Counted from the stretch's first letter, positions 8,289 to 16,606 are shown. The stretch: DNA of 51,586 bases from Hyphomicrobiales bacterium (GCA_947455725.1 CANGPL010000017.1:1-51586); one strand, 5' to 3'. Program-made: numbers and translations. The notes: generated by a model not told the origin, from the letters alone.

Positions 8289-8304
8289 ATAGGTCTAGAC
8301 CTAT
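8289..8304. promoter_or_regulatory. HutC-type operator 2, perfect 16-bp palindrome
   Basis: ATAGGTCTAGACCTAT is a perfect palindrome containing GTCTAGAC, an exact fit to GTMTAKAC. Its centre is 32 bases (about three helix turns) from that of operator 1, so two PhnF dimers could bind the same face of the DNA. Confidence 0.7.
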
Positions 8305-8341
8305 CGTGATTTGTGACCAAGATCAACCAAAGGTTTTGACC

Positions 8342-8797
8342 GTGCTCGACGCCAAGAAAGACACAGCGCGACAGCGATGGATGGGGGTTCTGGCGCGCGC
8401 TTCGGCGGCCGAGATTGCCGGGCTTTTTGCAAGCCTTGAGGACCGGCCTGACTACCAAATCATCAAGCGCCCCGAAACGGGGACGTTGATGGTCGAGGGC
8501 CGCGCGGGCGGCGCCGGGCAGAGGTTTAATGTCGGTGAAGCCACCATGACCCGCTGCGTGATCCGCCTAACGGACGGGCGCATAGGATTTTCCTATGCGC
8601 TTGGGCGTGATCGCGTAAAAGCCGAACAGTCTGCCGTCTTGGATGCGCTATTGCAGAGCGGCGATCAGCGCGTTGTCGTCCTTCAAAACGGTATTGGTGC
8701 GTTGGAGCGCACGCAGAAAGAGGCGCGCGAATTGGCCTCTCGCAAGGCCGCTGCAACCAAGGTCAATTTCTTTACCCTTGTTCGCGGAGATGGTTGA
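8342..8797 (+). CDS. phnG: C-P lyase complex subunit PhnG
   Basis: A 151-residue subunit of the C-P lyase core complex (PhnG2H2I2J2). With PhnI, PhnH and PhnL it is needed to attach the phosphonate to ribose triphosphate from ATP. Family features are DTARQRWMGVLARAS near the N-terminus, GTLMVEGRAGGAGQRFNVGEATMTRC in the middle and a Lys/Arg-rich end (REL..RKAAATKVNFFTLVRGD). I chose GTG 8342: AAAGG lies 8 bases upstream and the length fits the family, whereas the upstream GTG at 8306 adds 12 unlikely residues. It is the first gene of the phnG-M operon. Confidence 0.93.
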   Translation: MLDAKKDTARQRWMGVLARASAAEIAGLFASLEDRPDYQIIKRPETGTLMVEGRAGGAGQRFNVGEATMTRCVIRLTDGRIGFSYALGRDRVKAEQSAVLDALLQSGDQRVVVLQNGIGALERTQKEARELASRKAAATKVNFFTLVRGDG

Positions 8798-8799
8798 TC

Positions 8800-9405
8800 A
8801 TGAGCGCGCTTGACCATTCCTCGCTTGCGATGGGCTTGGCTGATCCTGTGTTTGGATCGCAACTCGTTTTCCGCACCTTACTGAAAGCCTTCGCTGCGCC
8901 GGGTACTATCTTTGATCTACCCGAGACAATTTCCGGTGTGCCAGAGCAGCTTCCCTCCGCTGCAGCGGCTGCGCTCTTAACCATGGCCGATTACGAAACG
9001 CCGATTTGGCTTGCAAAGCCTTTTGAAAGCATTCGTCCATGGCTCGTGTTTCACACCGGCGCGTCATCGTCGCGTGAGCCAGCGGAAGCCAAATTTGCAG
9101 TGATTTCTGCCGAGCATTCGGATGTCAGTCTCAGCAGCTTTCATCAAGGTGACGAACGTTATCCTGATCTTTCGACAACGCTGATTGTCGTCTGCTCGTC
9201 ACTCGAAGGTGGCAGGCCCGTAACGCTCGATGGACCGGGCATCAAAGATACAATCGTCTTTGCGCCAAAAGATATTAAACCGGCTCTATGGGCAGAGATT
9301 GCAGAGAATAACGCGCTCTTTCCTTTGGGCGTTGATCTGATTTTTGTCGCAGGAGCCAAGCTCGCCGCGTTACCACGTTCGACGCAAATCAGCGGGGATT
9401 TTTAA
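8800..9405 (+). CDS. phnH: C-P lyase complex subunit PhnH
   Basis: A 201-residue core subunit with a fold related to PLP-dependent transferases but lacking catalytic function of its own. Recognisable parts are the N-terminal FRTLLKAFAAPGTIFDLP, the central PDLSTTLIVVCSSLEGG with LDGPGI, and NALFPLGVDLIFVAGAKLAALPRST near the end. The ATG at 8800 has a GGAG about 10 bases upstream; the in-frame TTG at 8794 is less likely. It begins two bases after phnG and ends directly against the phnI ATG. Confidence 0.93.
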   Translation: MSALDHSSLAMGLADPVFGSQLVFRTLLKAFAAPGTIFDLPETISGVPEQLPSAAAAALLTMADYETPIWLAKPFESIRPWLVFHTGASSSREPAEAKFAVISAEHSDVSLSSFHQGDERYPDLSTTLIVVCSSLEGGRPVTLDGPGIKDTIVFAPKDIKPALWAEIAENNALFPLGVDLIFVAGAKLAALPRSTQISGDF

Positions 9406-10509
9406 ATGTATGTCGCGGTAAAAGGCGGCGAGGCCGCTATTCTTGCAACGCATGATCTTGTCGCCGAAGAGCGCCGCGGTGATGTGTCGGTCCCGGAAAT
9501 CAGCGTCGAGCAAATCCGTGAGCAGATGCAATTATCCGTCGCACGCGTGATGAATGAAGGCTCGCTCTATGACGAGGACTTAGGCGCGCTCGCGCTGAAA
9601 CAGACGCAAGGCGATTTAATTGAAGCCGCGTTTTTAATGCGCGCTTATCGCACAACGCTACCGCGCTTTGGTTCTTCCGTTCCGGTTGATACCGCGACAA
9701 TGGCCATTCGCCGCCGTATATCGGCCACCTATAAGGATTTACCCGGCGGGCAGGTGTTAGGTCCAACCTATGATTACACGCATCGTCTGTTTGATTTCAC
9801 CTTGATGGCGAATGGTGAGCACGCGCCCGCTGCAACCGCAGCCGACCATTCGCTTGATGCTGCTATGCCGCGTGTTCCCGATATTTTGGGCGACGAAGGC
9901 TTGATGGAAGCGGAGGTGCCACCTCAGCACGATCCGCGACCTTTCGATCTGACGCGCGATCCGGTTGAGTTTCCGGCAGGCCGTGATGTACGTTTGCAAA
10001 CTTTGTCACGCGGTGACGAGGGTTTTCTGCTCGGGCTTGCTTATTCCGTGCAACGCGGATTTGGCGGTAATCATCCCTTTGCCGGTGAAATTCGCATGGG
10101 CGAAGTAGCCGTTTCCTTTGTACCAGAAGAATTGGGCTTCGAGATCGATCTTGGCGAGATCACTCTCACCGAATGTCAAATGGTCAATCAGTTTAAAGGC
10201 TCCATTGAGCAACCGCCGCAATTCACGCGCGGCTATGGGCTTGCCTTTGGCCATGCCGAACGCAAAGCCATGTCGATGGCGATTATTGATCGCTCGTTGA
10301 AAGCGCGCGAGTTTGGCGAGGCTGCGGAGTATCCCGCACAACAAGAAGAGTTCGTGCTGTATCACTGCGACAATGTTGAAGCGTCAGGCTTTGTCGAACA
10401 TTTAAAGCTGCCGCATTATGTCGATTTTCAAGGCGAGTTGGAATTGCTGCGTAAAATTCGACGCGAGCAAAAAGAACGCTTGGCTGAGCGGAAGGAAGCG
10501 GCAGAATGA
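9406..10509 (+). CDS. phnI: C-P lyase complex subunit PhnI (ribose phosphonate triphosphate synthase)
   Basis: A 367-residue subunit; in other organisms PhnI acts as a nucleosidase and, with PhnG, PhnH and PhnL, makes alpha-D-ribose 1-methylphosphonate 5-triphosphate from ATP and methylphosphonate. Diagnostic parts are MYVAVKGGEAAI at the start, GNHPFAGEIRMGEV, LTECQMVNQFKG, GLAFGHAERKAMSMAI and HCDNVEASGFVEHLKLPHYVDFQ. The length is normal. The ATG directly follows the phnH stop, and its own stop overlaps phnJ by four bases. Confidence 0.95.
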   Translation: MYVAVKGGEAAILATHDLVAEERRGDVSVPEISVEQIREQMQLSVARVMNEGSLYDEDLGALALKQTQGDLIEAAFLMRAYRTTLPRFGSSVPVDTATMAIRRRISATYKDLPGGQVLGPTYDYTHRLFDFTLMANGEHAPAATAADHSLDAAMPRVPDILGDEGLMEAEVPPQHDPRPFDLTRDPVEFPAGRDVRLQTLSRGDEGFLLGLAYSVQRGFGGNHPFAGEIRMGEVAVSFVPEELGFEIDLGEITLTECQMVNQFKGSIEQPPQFTRGYGLAFGHAERKAMSMAIIDRSLKAREFGEAAEYPAQQEEFVLYHCDNVEASGFVEHLKLPHYVDFQGELELLRKIRREQKERLAERKEAAE

Positions 10510-11429
10510 CGATGCTTCAGCACGATCCCGATTATAATTTTGGCTATCTCGACGAGCAAACCAAACGCATGATTCGTCGCGCGCTCTTAAAGGCTGTGGC
10601 TATTCCGGGCTATCAAGTCCCGTTTGGCTCGCGCGAGATGCCACTGGCGCGAGGATGGGGTACGGGCGGCATTCAAATCACCGCTGCCCTGATCGGCCCT
10701 GAAGACCGCTTGAAAGTGATTGATCAAGGCGCAGATGATACGACCAATGCCGTATCCATACGTCGCTTTTTCGCGCGTGTTTCGGGTGTGGCGACGACAG
10801 AAGAAACGAGCGAGGCGAGTATCATCCAAACGCGCCATCGTATTCCGGAAAAACCGCTCGATGAAGGACAGATTCTCGTCTATCAAGTGCCGCAGCCTGA
10901 GCCTTTGCGCAAACTTGAGCCCTCCGAAGTTGAAACACGGAAAATGCATGCATGGGCTGAATATGGTGCGATGCATGTCAGGCTCTATGAAGACATTGCG
11001 CGTTTTGGTCATGTTGCAACGACCTATTCTTATCCGGTGATGGTGAATGACCGTTATGTGATGTCACCCACGCCTATTCCGAAATTCGATAATCCGAAAA
11101 TGGATGATATGCCGGCCTTGCAATTATTTGGTGCGGGCCGCGAAAAACGGATTTATGCGATACCGCCTTACACCAAAGTGAAAAGCCTCGATTTTGAAGA
11201 TCATCCTTTCACCATTCAAAGCTGGACCGAGCCTTGCGCGCTTTGTGCGGCGACGGACAGCTATCTAGATGAAGTGATTACGGATGATCACGGCGGGCGC
11301 ATGTTTGTCTGCTCCGATAGTTCTTATTGTGAAGACCGTCGGGCGAAGGGCCATATCGGCAAAGAATTGGCCGTGGCGGAAGCACTTGATTACGTCGATC
11401 GCGGAGAGGGAGCCTCACACGATGCGTGA
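10506..11429 (+). CDS. phnJ: Carbon-phosphorus lyase PhnJ (radical SAM)
   Basis: A 307-residue catalytic subunit that breaks the C-P bond of ribose 1-methylphosphonate 5-phosphate by radical chemistry, giving methane (or another alkane) and the 1,2-cyclic phosphate. The cysteines of the C-terminal insert are Cys244, Cys247, Cys269 and Cys275, the same spacing as the E. coli set (241, 244, 266, 272), so the 4Fe-4S cluster and the catalytic thiol should be intact. The N-terminus YNFGYLDEQTKRMIRRALLKAVAIPGYQVPF is typical. It overlaps phnI by four bases and phnK by eight. Confidence 0.96.
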   Translation: MTMLQHDPDYNFGYLDEQTKRMIRRALLKAVAIPGYQVPFGSREMPLARGWGTGGIQITAALIGPEDRLKVIDQGADDTTNAVSIRRFFARVSGVATTEETSEASIIQTRHRIPEKPLDEGQILVYQVPQPEPLRKLEPSEVETRKMHAWAEYGAMHVRLYEDIARFGHVATTYSYPVMVNDRYVMSPTPIPKFDNPKMDDMPALQLFGAGREKRIYAIPPYTKVKSLDFEDHPFTIQSWTEPCALCAATDSYLDEVITDDHGGRMFVCSDSSYCEDRRAKGHIGKELAVAEALDYVDRGEGASHDA

Positions 11430-12222
11430 ATCATCAACACCGGTGATTGCCGATCCCGATCCGATTCTGATCGCCAAAAATGTGACCAAACATTATGGCG
11501 AGCGGATTGGCTGTGAGGATGTTTCCTTTTCGCTGTGGCCGGGCGAGGTGCTCGGCATTGTCGGTGAATCGGGGTCGGGTAAATCCACGCTGCTGCGTTG
11601 TTTAGCCGGTATTGATCGGCCGACCAGTGGTGAAATTTTATTTCGCCATGAGGGTGAGCCGATTAGCCTTTTTAATATTCCTGAGCCCACGCGTCGCAAA
11701 TTGATGCGGACCGAATGGGGCATTGTGCACCAAAATCCGCGCGATGGATTGCGCATGGATGTATCCGCTGGCGGCAATGTTGGCGAACGTTTGATGGATC
11801 GTGGGGATCGTCACTATGGCAAGATTCGTCGCTCTGCCATGGAGTGGTTGACACGCGTTGAAATCAATGAAGACCGGATCGATGATCGTCCCCGTCAATT
11901 CTCAGGTGGCATGCAGCAACGCTTGCAAATCGCGCGTGTGCTTGTTCCCGAGCCCCGCCTTGTGTTCATGGATGAGCCAACAGGTGGCCTCGATGTATCG
12001 GTGCAGGCCCGTTTGCTTGATCTGTTACGCGTTCTTGTGCGCGATTTAGGGATTGCCGCTGTCATCGTCACGCATGACCTTGCGGTCGCGAGACTGCTCA
12101 CCGATCGGCTGATGGTGATGAAAGGCGGCTATGTGGTCGAAGAAGGCCTGACCGATCAAGTGCTTGATGACCCACACCATGCTTACACTCAATTACTGAC
12201 ATCGGCTGTTCTGGCGGCATAA
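11422..12222 (+). CDS. phnK: C-P lyase ABC-type ATPase PhnK
   Basis: A 266-residue ABC ATPase that docks on the C-P lyase core complex rather than on a permease. Motifs are Walker A GESGSGKST, the long PhnK insert RTEWGIVHQNPRDGLRMDVSAGGNVGERLMDRGDRH, signature FSGGMQQR, Walker B LVFMDEP and switch His (VTHDL). The ATG at 11422 overlaps the end of phnJ and has GAGGGAG upstream; the longer frame to 11284 is phnJ sequence read in another frame. A 64-base gap separates it from phnL. Confidence 0.94.
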   Translation: MRESSTPVIADPDPILIAKNVTKHYGERIGCEDVSFSLWPGEVLGIVGESGSGKSTLLRCLAGIDRPTSGEILFRHEGEPISLFNIPEPTRRKLMRTEWGIVHQNPRDGLRMDVSAGGNVGERLMDRGDRHYGKIRRSAMEWLTRVEINEDRIDDRPRQFSGGMQQRLQIARVLVPEPRLVFMDEPTGGLDVSVQARLLDLLRVLVRDLGIAAVIVTHDLAVARLLTDRLMVMKGGYVVEEGLTDQVLDDPHHAYTQLLTSAVLAA

Positions 12223-12286
12223 CCAAACTCGATGTCGCGAAACTGTCATCAACGCTGCCTAAACCGCAGCTGAAAGCGAGCGCCTT

Positions 12287-12985
12287 ATGACGACCATGCT
12301 GAAAGCAGAAGGGCTGACCAAGCAGTTTGTCCTGCACCATCAGGACAGCGTCACCTTGCCCGTTTTTGCCGAAGTGAGCTTTTCGGTTGATCAGAGCGAG
12401 GCCGTCATTCTACATGGTCCATCAGGCGTTGGTAAATCGACCTTGCTGCGCATTCTCTATGGCAATTATCGCCCGAGTAAAGGACATGTGCATATTCGCC
12501 ATGGTCAGGATTTCATCGATATTGTCACAGCGACACCAAGGCGCGTCTTAGAAGCACGTCGCAAATCCATCGGCTTTGTAAGCCAATTTCTCCGTGTCAT
12601 TCCGCGTGTAAAAACCATCGAGATTGTCAAAGACCCGATGCTCGCACGCGGCGTATCAGACGCTGAGGCAACGCACCGTGCGCGTGACATGCTGGCGCGT
12701 CTCAATTTGCCCGAGCGGCTTTGGACTTTGGCCCCAAGCACCTTTTCGGGCGGCGAGCAGCAGCGCGTGAATATTGCGCGCAGCTTTGTCGATCCATCGC
12801 CGATTTTATTGCTCGACGAACCAACAGCATCGCTTGATGCGGCAAACCGCGATGTTGTCGTTGAATTAATTGCAGAAGCACGCCAACGCGGCTCGGCGAT
12901 TATCGGAATTTTTCATGACGAGGCGGTGCGTGACCGCGTCGCCACCCGTCGATTAGATCTTACCACTTATAAGGCAGCTGCTTGA
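12287..12985 (+). CDS. phnL: C-P lyase ABC-type ATPase PhnL
   Basis: A 232-residue second ABC ATPase of the C-P lyase system, required with PhnGHI for making the ribose-phosphonate triphosphate. Motifs are Walker A (HGPSGVGKST), the PhnL-type KSIGFVSQFLRVIPRVKTIEIV, signature FSGGEQQR, Walker B (PILLLDEP) and switch His (GIFHDE). The length fits. It ends two bases before the phnM ATG. Confidence 0.94.
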   Translation: MTTMLKAEGLTKQFVLHHQDSVTLPVFAEVSFSVDQSEAVILHGPSGVGKSTLLRILYGNYRPSKGHVHIRHGQDFIDIVTATPRRVLEARRKSIGFVSQFLRVIPRVKTIEIVKDPMLARGVSDAEATHRARDMLARLNLPERLWTLAPSTFSGGEQQRVNIARSFVDPSPILLLDEPTASLDAANRDVVVELIAEARQRGSAIIGIFHDEAVRDRVATRRLDLTTYKAAA

Positions 12986-12987
12986 TC

Positions 12988-14133
12988 ATGACCGAAACCA
13001 TTCTCACCAATGCCACGCTCGTCCTTGAAAACGAGACGCGTAACGGAACGATTGCCTTCAACGAAACGGGCATCACGGCGATTGACTTTTCACGCTCCTC
13101 GCTGCCATCCGCCATCGATGTTGAAGGCGATTATGTCACGCCTGGCATTGTTGAAATGCATACCGACAATATGGAAAAACATTTCGTGCCGCGCCCCGGC
13201 GTCTTTTGGCCGAATGGCTTGGCTGCTGCTCTAGCGCATGACGCACAAATCGCTTCCGCCGGTATTACGACGGTGTATGATTCCATCTGCGCGGGCTCGG
13301 TCTATGGCGTGAAAGATTATCGCCGCGAGATTTTCCCAAAAGTCATTCAAGCCGTTGAAGAAGGCGTATCGTCAGGCGCGTTTCGGGTGGATCATCATAT
13401 CCATATTCGCTGCGAATTGACGGGCGATGAGCTGGTTGATGATGTGGCACCCTTTGCTGATAACCCGCTCGTGCGTTTGATTTCCTTAATGGACCATACG
13501 CCGGGGCAGCGCCAATGGCGCAACCTTGATAATCTTAAGCGCTATAATCTCGGCTCTGGTGAGAAGTCGCCCGAGCAGCATGAGGAAGATGTCGCCATAC
13601 GGATGGAAATCGGGCCTGCCAATATGCAGAAAAATTGGCCGGTGATCGTTGAGATGTTTGGCTCGCGCGGTATTCCAATTGCAACGCATGATGACACGAC
13701 GGAAGATGACGTCGAAGCAGGCGTGCGCTCCGGCGCGGTAATTTCCGAATTTCCAACAACGGTTGTTGCAGCAGAAGCCGCGAAGCGTCGTGGCTTAGCA
13801 ACGATTATGGGCGCCCCCAATGTTGTACGCGGCGGCTCGCATTCGGGTGGTGTTTCAGCCGCGGATTTGGCGACGCTTGGGCTATTGGACGGCCTTTCAT
13901 CCGATTACGTCCCAGCAAGCCTTTTACAAGCCGTGTTAAAACTAAATGCCGACTACGCCATTCCTTTTGCTGATGCGATGGCGAAGGTGACGTGGAAAGT
14001 GGCGGATATGGTCGGCCTCTCGGACCGTGGCCGTTTGATACCGGGCAAGCGCGCCGATATTCTGCAGTTTAAAGCCGTCGGTCCAACGCCTATTGTACGC
14101 GCGCTGTGGTCGAATGGTGCTAGGGCGTTTTAA
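12988..14133 (+). CDS. phnM: alpha-D-ribose 1-methylphosphonate 5-triphosphate diphosphatase PhnM
   Basis: A 381-residue amidohydrolase-superfamily enzyme that removes pyrophosphate from the triphosphate intermediate, giving the PhnJ substrate. The metal-binding strand is present (GDYVTPGIVEMHTDNMEKH, the usual amidohydrolase site adapted as HTDN in PhnM). Later metal ligands include the His pair in VDHHIHI, the SLMDHTPGQRQ block and HDDTTEDDVE. I chose the ATG at 12988, two bases after phnL; the TTG at 12982 would add two residues and overlap. Confidence 0.95.
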   Translation: MTETILTNATLVLENETRNGTIAFNETGITAIDFSRSSLPSAIDVEGDYVTPGIVEMHTDNMEKHFVPRPGVFWPNGLAAALAHDAQIASAGITTVYDSICAGSVYGVKDYRREIFPKVIQAVEEGVSSGAFRVDHHIHIRCELTGDELVDDVAPFADNPLVRLISLMDHTPGQRQWRNLDNLKRYNLGSGEKSPEQHEEDVAIRMEIGPANMQKNWPVIVEMFGSRGIPIATHDDTTEDDVEAGVRSGAVISEFPTTVVAAEAAKRRGLATIMGAPNVVRGGSHSGGVSAADLATLGLLDGLSSDYVPASLLQAVLKLNADYAIPFADAMAKVTWKVADMVGLSDRGRLIPGKRADILQFKAVGPTPIVRALWSNGARAF

Positions 14134-14135
14134 AC

Positions 14136-14837
14136 ATGTCGGAAGCAAGCGCCCGTTACGCCATTTACTACGCGCCAGAGCCAGAATCCGTCCTGTGGAA
14201 ATTTGGCTCACAGGTCATTGGCTATGACGCGGTGGATGGGCAGGAGCTGGCTGTTCCCGCTTTTGCAGGTGACTTATCGGAGCGATGGGCAGAGCTTGTC
14301 TCGGAGCCCCGTAAATATGGCTTTCATGCCACGCTAAAAGCACCGTTTCATTTGGCAAGCGGCGTCGATGAAGTAACTTTGATGGTTGCTATTGAGCGAT
14401 TTGCAGCAACGACACACGCGGCTTCTATTGAGGGTTTGGAAGTCGCAACGATTGGCCCCTTTATTGCGTTAAAACCGAAGGGGGACGCTGGCGCCTTAAA
14501 CGCTTTGGCAAGTACGATTGTGCGTCATTTCGAGCCGTTCAGAGCGCCACTAACCGACGAGGATCGAGCACGTCGTTTAAAGTCGCCACTCACCGAGCGC
14601 CAGATCGATTATCTTGATCGCTTTGGCTATCCCTATGTCCACGAAGAATTTCGCTTTCACATGACGCTGACTGGGCCTTTGCATGTTGATGATCGTGATA
14701 CGGCGCTAACGACTCTCAAAACCGCATATCACGAACAAAGTATTGCTGATCATTCATCGATCAATCGGATTTGCATGTTCAAGCAAGCGACACCATCAGC
14801 GCGGTTCAGGATTATCGGTAGTGTCGCGCTCGCCTGA
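14136..14837 (+). CDS. DUF1045 2H-phosphoesterase-like phosphonate metabolism protein
   Basis: A 233-residue member of the DUF1045 family recurrent in phn operons. It shows two H-x-T-L motifs, HATL at residues 64-67 (in YGFHATLKAPFHL) and HMTL at 175-178 (in FRFHMTLTGPL). This is the active-site pattern of the 2H phosphoesterase superfamily, which opens cyclic or 2',3'-type phosphodiesters. It begins two bases after phnM and ends four bases before convergent phnN. No PhnP (metallo-beta-lactamase type cyclic phosphodiesterase) is encoded here, and this step lies exactly between PhnJ and PhnN. Inference: this protein opens the 5-phosphoribosyl 1,2-cyclic phosphate. Family assignment is strong; the reaction is a hypothesis. 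Confidence 0.85.
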   Translation: MSEASARYAIYYAPEPESVLWKFGSQVIGYDAVDGQELAVPAFAGDLSERWAELVSEPRKYGFHATLKAPFHLASGVDEVTLMVAIERFAATTHAASIEGLEVATIGPFIALKPKGDAGALNALASTIVRHFEPFRAPLTDEDRARRLKSPLTERQIDYLDRFGYPYVHEEFRFHMTLTGPLHVDDRDTALTTLKTAYHEQSIADHSSINRICMFKQATPSARFRIIGSVALA

Positions 14838-14841
14838 ACGG

Positions 14842-15420
14842 TTACGCCGATATGATGGCGTCAATAAACGCGGTACTCACATCCTCAGGCCGGGTTTCAT
14901 TGCGAATTTTAATCACGCGCGCGGTTGTGACGTGAATAGGCGCCTCCCGTTTCAATCGCTGAGTAATCTCGTCTGCTGTTTCTCGCCCTCTTTTGGCAAT
15001 GCGTTCCGCCAACAGTGTCGGGTCGCAAATAACCGACAAGACCGTTACGCGATGGTCCAAATTTTCCGCTGCGCCAATCACGTGCCTCGATACGTTTATG
15101 ATCGCCGTATGGCCTTGATCAAGCGCCGCGAGGCTTTCGGCCGCAATACCATAGCGCAAACCATGCGCGCCCCAACTCAAGGCGAATTGGCCCGCGGCTT
15201 CCGCTCGCTCGAACGCCGCAAGATCCATGGTGTCATGGTCTTCCGCATCGGCTTGCGCCTCACGCGTGATGACGCGGCGAGGAAATATAAACCGTGTGTC
15301 ATTGGCGAGTGCGTCGCGCGCCAATCCAATCAGCGTGTCTTTGCCGCTGCCCGATGGGCCGACCACAAGCACGAGCGCGCCTTTTTTAACCGTTGATCGA
15401 AGCAGGGGGGAGTGGGACAT
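14842..15420 (-). CDS. phnN: Ribose 1,5-bisphosphate phosphokinase PhnN
   Basis: A 192-residue guanylate-kinase-like P-loop enzyme that turns ribose 1,5-bisphosphate into PRPP, the last step of C-P lyase catabolism. It has Walker A ([13 protein letters not shown]), [18 protein letters not shown] in the position of the GMP-kinase substrate region, and the [14 protein letters not shown] block typical of PhnN. It lies opposite the main operon. Its ATG overlaps the ATG of the acyltransferase head to head within CATG at 15418-15421, and no good ribosome site is visible upstream on its strand, so its expression signals must lie inside the neighbouring gene. Confidence 0.92.
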   Translation of the reverse strand: MSHSPLLRSTVKKGALVLVVGPSGSGKDTLIGLARDALANDTRFIFPRRVITREAQADAEDHDTMDLAAFERAEAAGQFALSWGAHGLRYGIAAESLAALDQGHTAIINVSRHVIGAAENLDHRVTVLSVICDPTLLAERIAKRGRETADEITQRLKREAPIHVTTARVIKIRNETRPEDVSTAFIDAIISA

Positions 15421-16042
15421 GGCAGGTAAAAAACTCGGAATTGAACCCGTTATCGATCCGACGGCGAAAGTAGAGCGATCCGTCCTCGGACGCTATACGG
15501 AAATCGGCGCGCGAACCAGTATTACGGAATGTACTATTGGTGACTATTCCTATGTCGTGAACGATGGAAATGTCATTTATACGACAATCGGAAAATTTTG
15601 TTCGATTGCCGCCATGGTGCGGATCAATCCCGGCAACCATCCGATGCATCGCGCGACGCAAGCGCATTTCACCTATCGCTCCAGCGCCTATTTCGATGGC
15701 GAGACCGATGACGACGATTTTTTTGCGTGGCGACGGTCAACACCCGTCATCATCGGCCATGATGTCTGGATTGGCCATGGCGCGGTTATCTTGCCAGGTC
15801 GAACCATTGGTAACGGAGCGGTCATTGCGGCGGGCGCTGTCGTCACCAAGGATGTCGCGCCCTATACGATTGTGGCGGGTGTTGCGGCAAAAGAAGTCAA
15901 GCGTCGTTTTACGGTTCCGATTGCTGATGCGTTGCAGACGCTCGCGTGGTGGGATTGGGAGCATGAGCAGTTGCAGGCTGCACTCCCCGATTTTAGAGCA
16001 CTGAGGATCGAGGCCTTTATCGAAAAATATTTGTCTCGTTAA
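15419..16042 (+). CDS. Hexapeptide-repeat acyltransferase of phosphonate loci
   Basis: A 207-residue left-handed beta-helix protein. Isoleucine-rich hexapeptide turns run from about residue 15 ([28 protein letters not shown]) to [16 protein letters not shown], with a catalytic-type His in the [12 protein letters not shown] loop and [16 protein letters not shown]. It fits the transferase family repeatedly seen with phn genes (chloramphenicol-acetyltransferase-like). A possible role, by analogy with the GNAT enzyme PhnO, is N-acetylation of aminoalkylphosphonates; this is inference. A strong GGGGGGAG precedes the ATG. The frame continues open upstream, but that part is phnN antisense. Confidence 0.85.
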   Translation: MAGKKLGIEPVIDPTAKVERSVLGRYTEIGARTSITECTIGDYSYVVNDGNVIYTTIGKFCSIAAMVRINPGNHPMHRATQAHFTYRSSAYFDGETDDDDFFAWRRSTPVIIGHDVWIGHGAVILPGRTIGNGAVIAAGAVVTKDVAPYTIVAGVAAKEVKRRFTVPIADALQTLAWWDWEHEQLQAALPDFRALRIEAFIEKYLSR

Positions 16043-16105
16043 AATCTATACCCCTTTACGCATAATCACCTTGTCTCACAGCGTTTATTCGGAATGGAGC
16101 CACGA

Positions 16106-16504
16106 ATGGGCCTCACAAAAATCGGCTCGACGGTAATTGAGCAAACCCATCGGCTAACCTGCCATTGCGAAGCTGTGGTCATCGAACTTACTTTGCCTGA
16201 CGGTGTAGTTGCCCCTCAGCGCTGCAATTGCTCGTTCTGTCGCAGACGGGGCGCCATTGTCGCCGATATCGCCGAGGAAAATATCCGTCTTGTCAACGGA
16301 CACGACCAACTGCGTCGCTATCAATTTCGTTCGCATACAGCGGAACATTATTTTTGCGGCTCTTGCGGCATTTATACGCATCATCGCCGACGCTCTAATC
16401 CGCAGCGTTTCGGATACAATGTTGGCTGTCTTAAAGGGGTTAATCCGTTCGAGATCGAAGATGTCGCTTTATCAGATGGCATTAACCATCCACTGGATCG
16501 GTAG
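16106..16504 (+). CDS. GFA-family (CENP-V domain) zinc protein
   Basis: A 132-residue protein of the glutathione-dependent formaldehyde-activating enzyme (GFA) / CENP-V fold. The zinc cysteines are visible as CHCEAV, CNCSFCRRRG and FCGSCGIYTHH. Most family members have no proven activity, so formaldehyde chemistry should not be assumed. The ATG at 16106 has a GGAG exactly 6 bases upstream and is preferred over ATG 16094. It ends 26 bases before the tRNA gene on the other strand. Confidence 0.85.
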   Translation: MGLTKIGSTVIEQTHRLTCHCEAVVIELTLPDGVVAPQRCNCSFCRRRGAIVADIAEENIRLVNGHDQLRRYQFRSHTAEHYFCGSCGIYTHHRRRSNPQRFGYNVGCLKGVNPFEIEDVALSDGINHPLDR

Positions 16505-16529
16505 GCCTGTTAGTGGTTTTGTTCGTAAA

Positions 16530-16606
16530 TGGCGCACCCGACACGATTCGAACGTGTGACCTTTGCCTTCGGAGGGCAACGCTCTATCCAGCTGAGCTAC
16601 GGGTGC
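16530..16606 (-). tRNA. tRNA-Arg (anticodon CCG)
   Basis: A 77-base cloverleaf with encoded CCA. The acceptor stem pairs GCACCCG with CGGGTGC. The D-arm (AGCTCAGCTGGATAGAGC) and T-arm loop (TTCGAAT) are standard. The anticodon loop reads CTCCGAA, giving anticodon CCG for CGG codons. Confidence 0.97.

Noticed and set aside
11284..11421. N-terminal extension of PhnK
   Set aside because: It overlaps the iron-sulfur region of phnJ in another frame; PhnK proteins start near MRESS with ATG 11422.
12241..12258. Pho box in the phnK-phnL gap
   Set aside because: Only one CTGTCAT half is present; the second repeat position reads GCTGCCT, and the gap is inside an operon.
15227..15418. N-terminal extension of the acyltransferase
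   Set aside because: The frame is open upstream only because it runs antisense to phnN; a strong ribosome site sits at 15403-15412 directly before the ATG at 15419.
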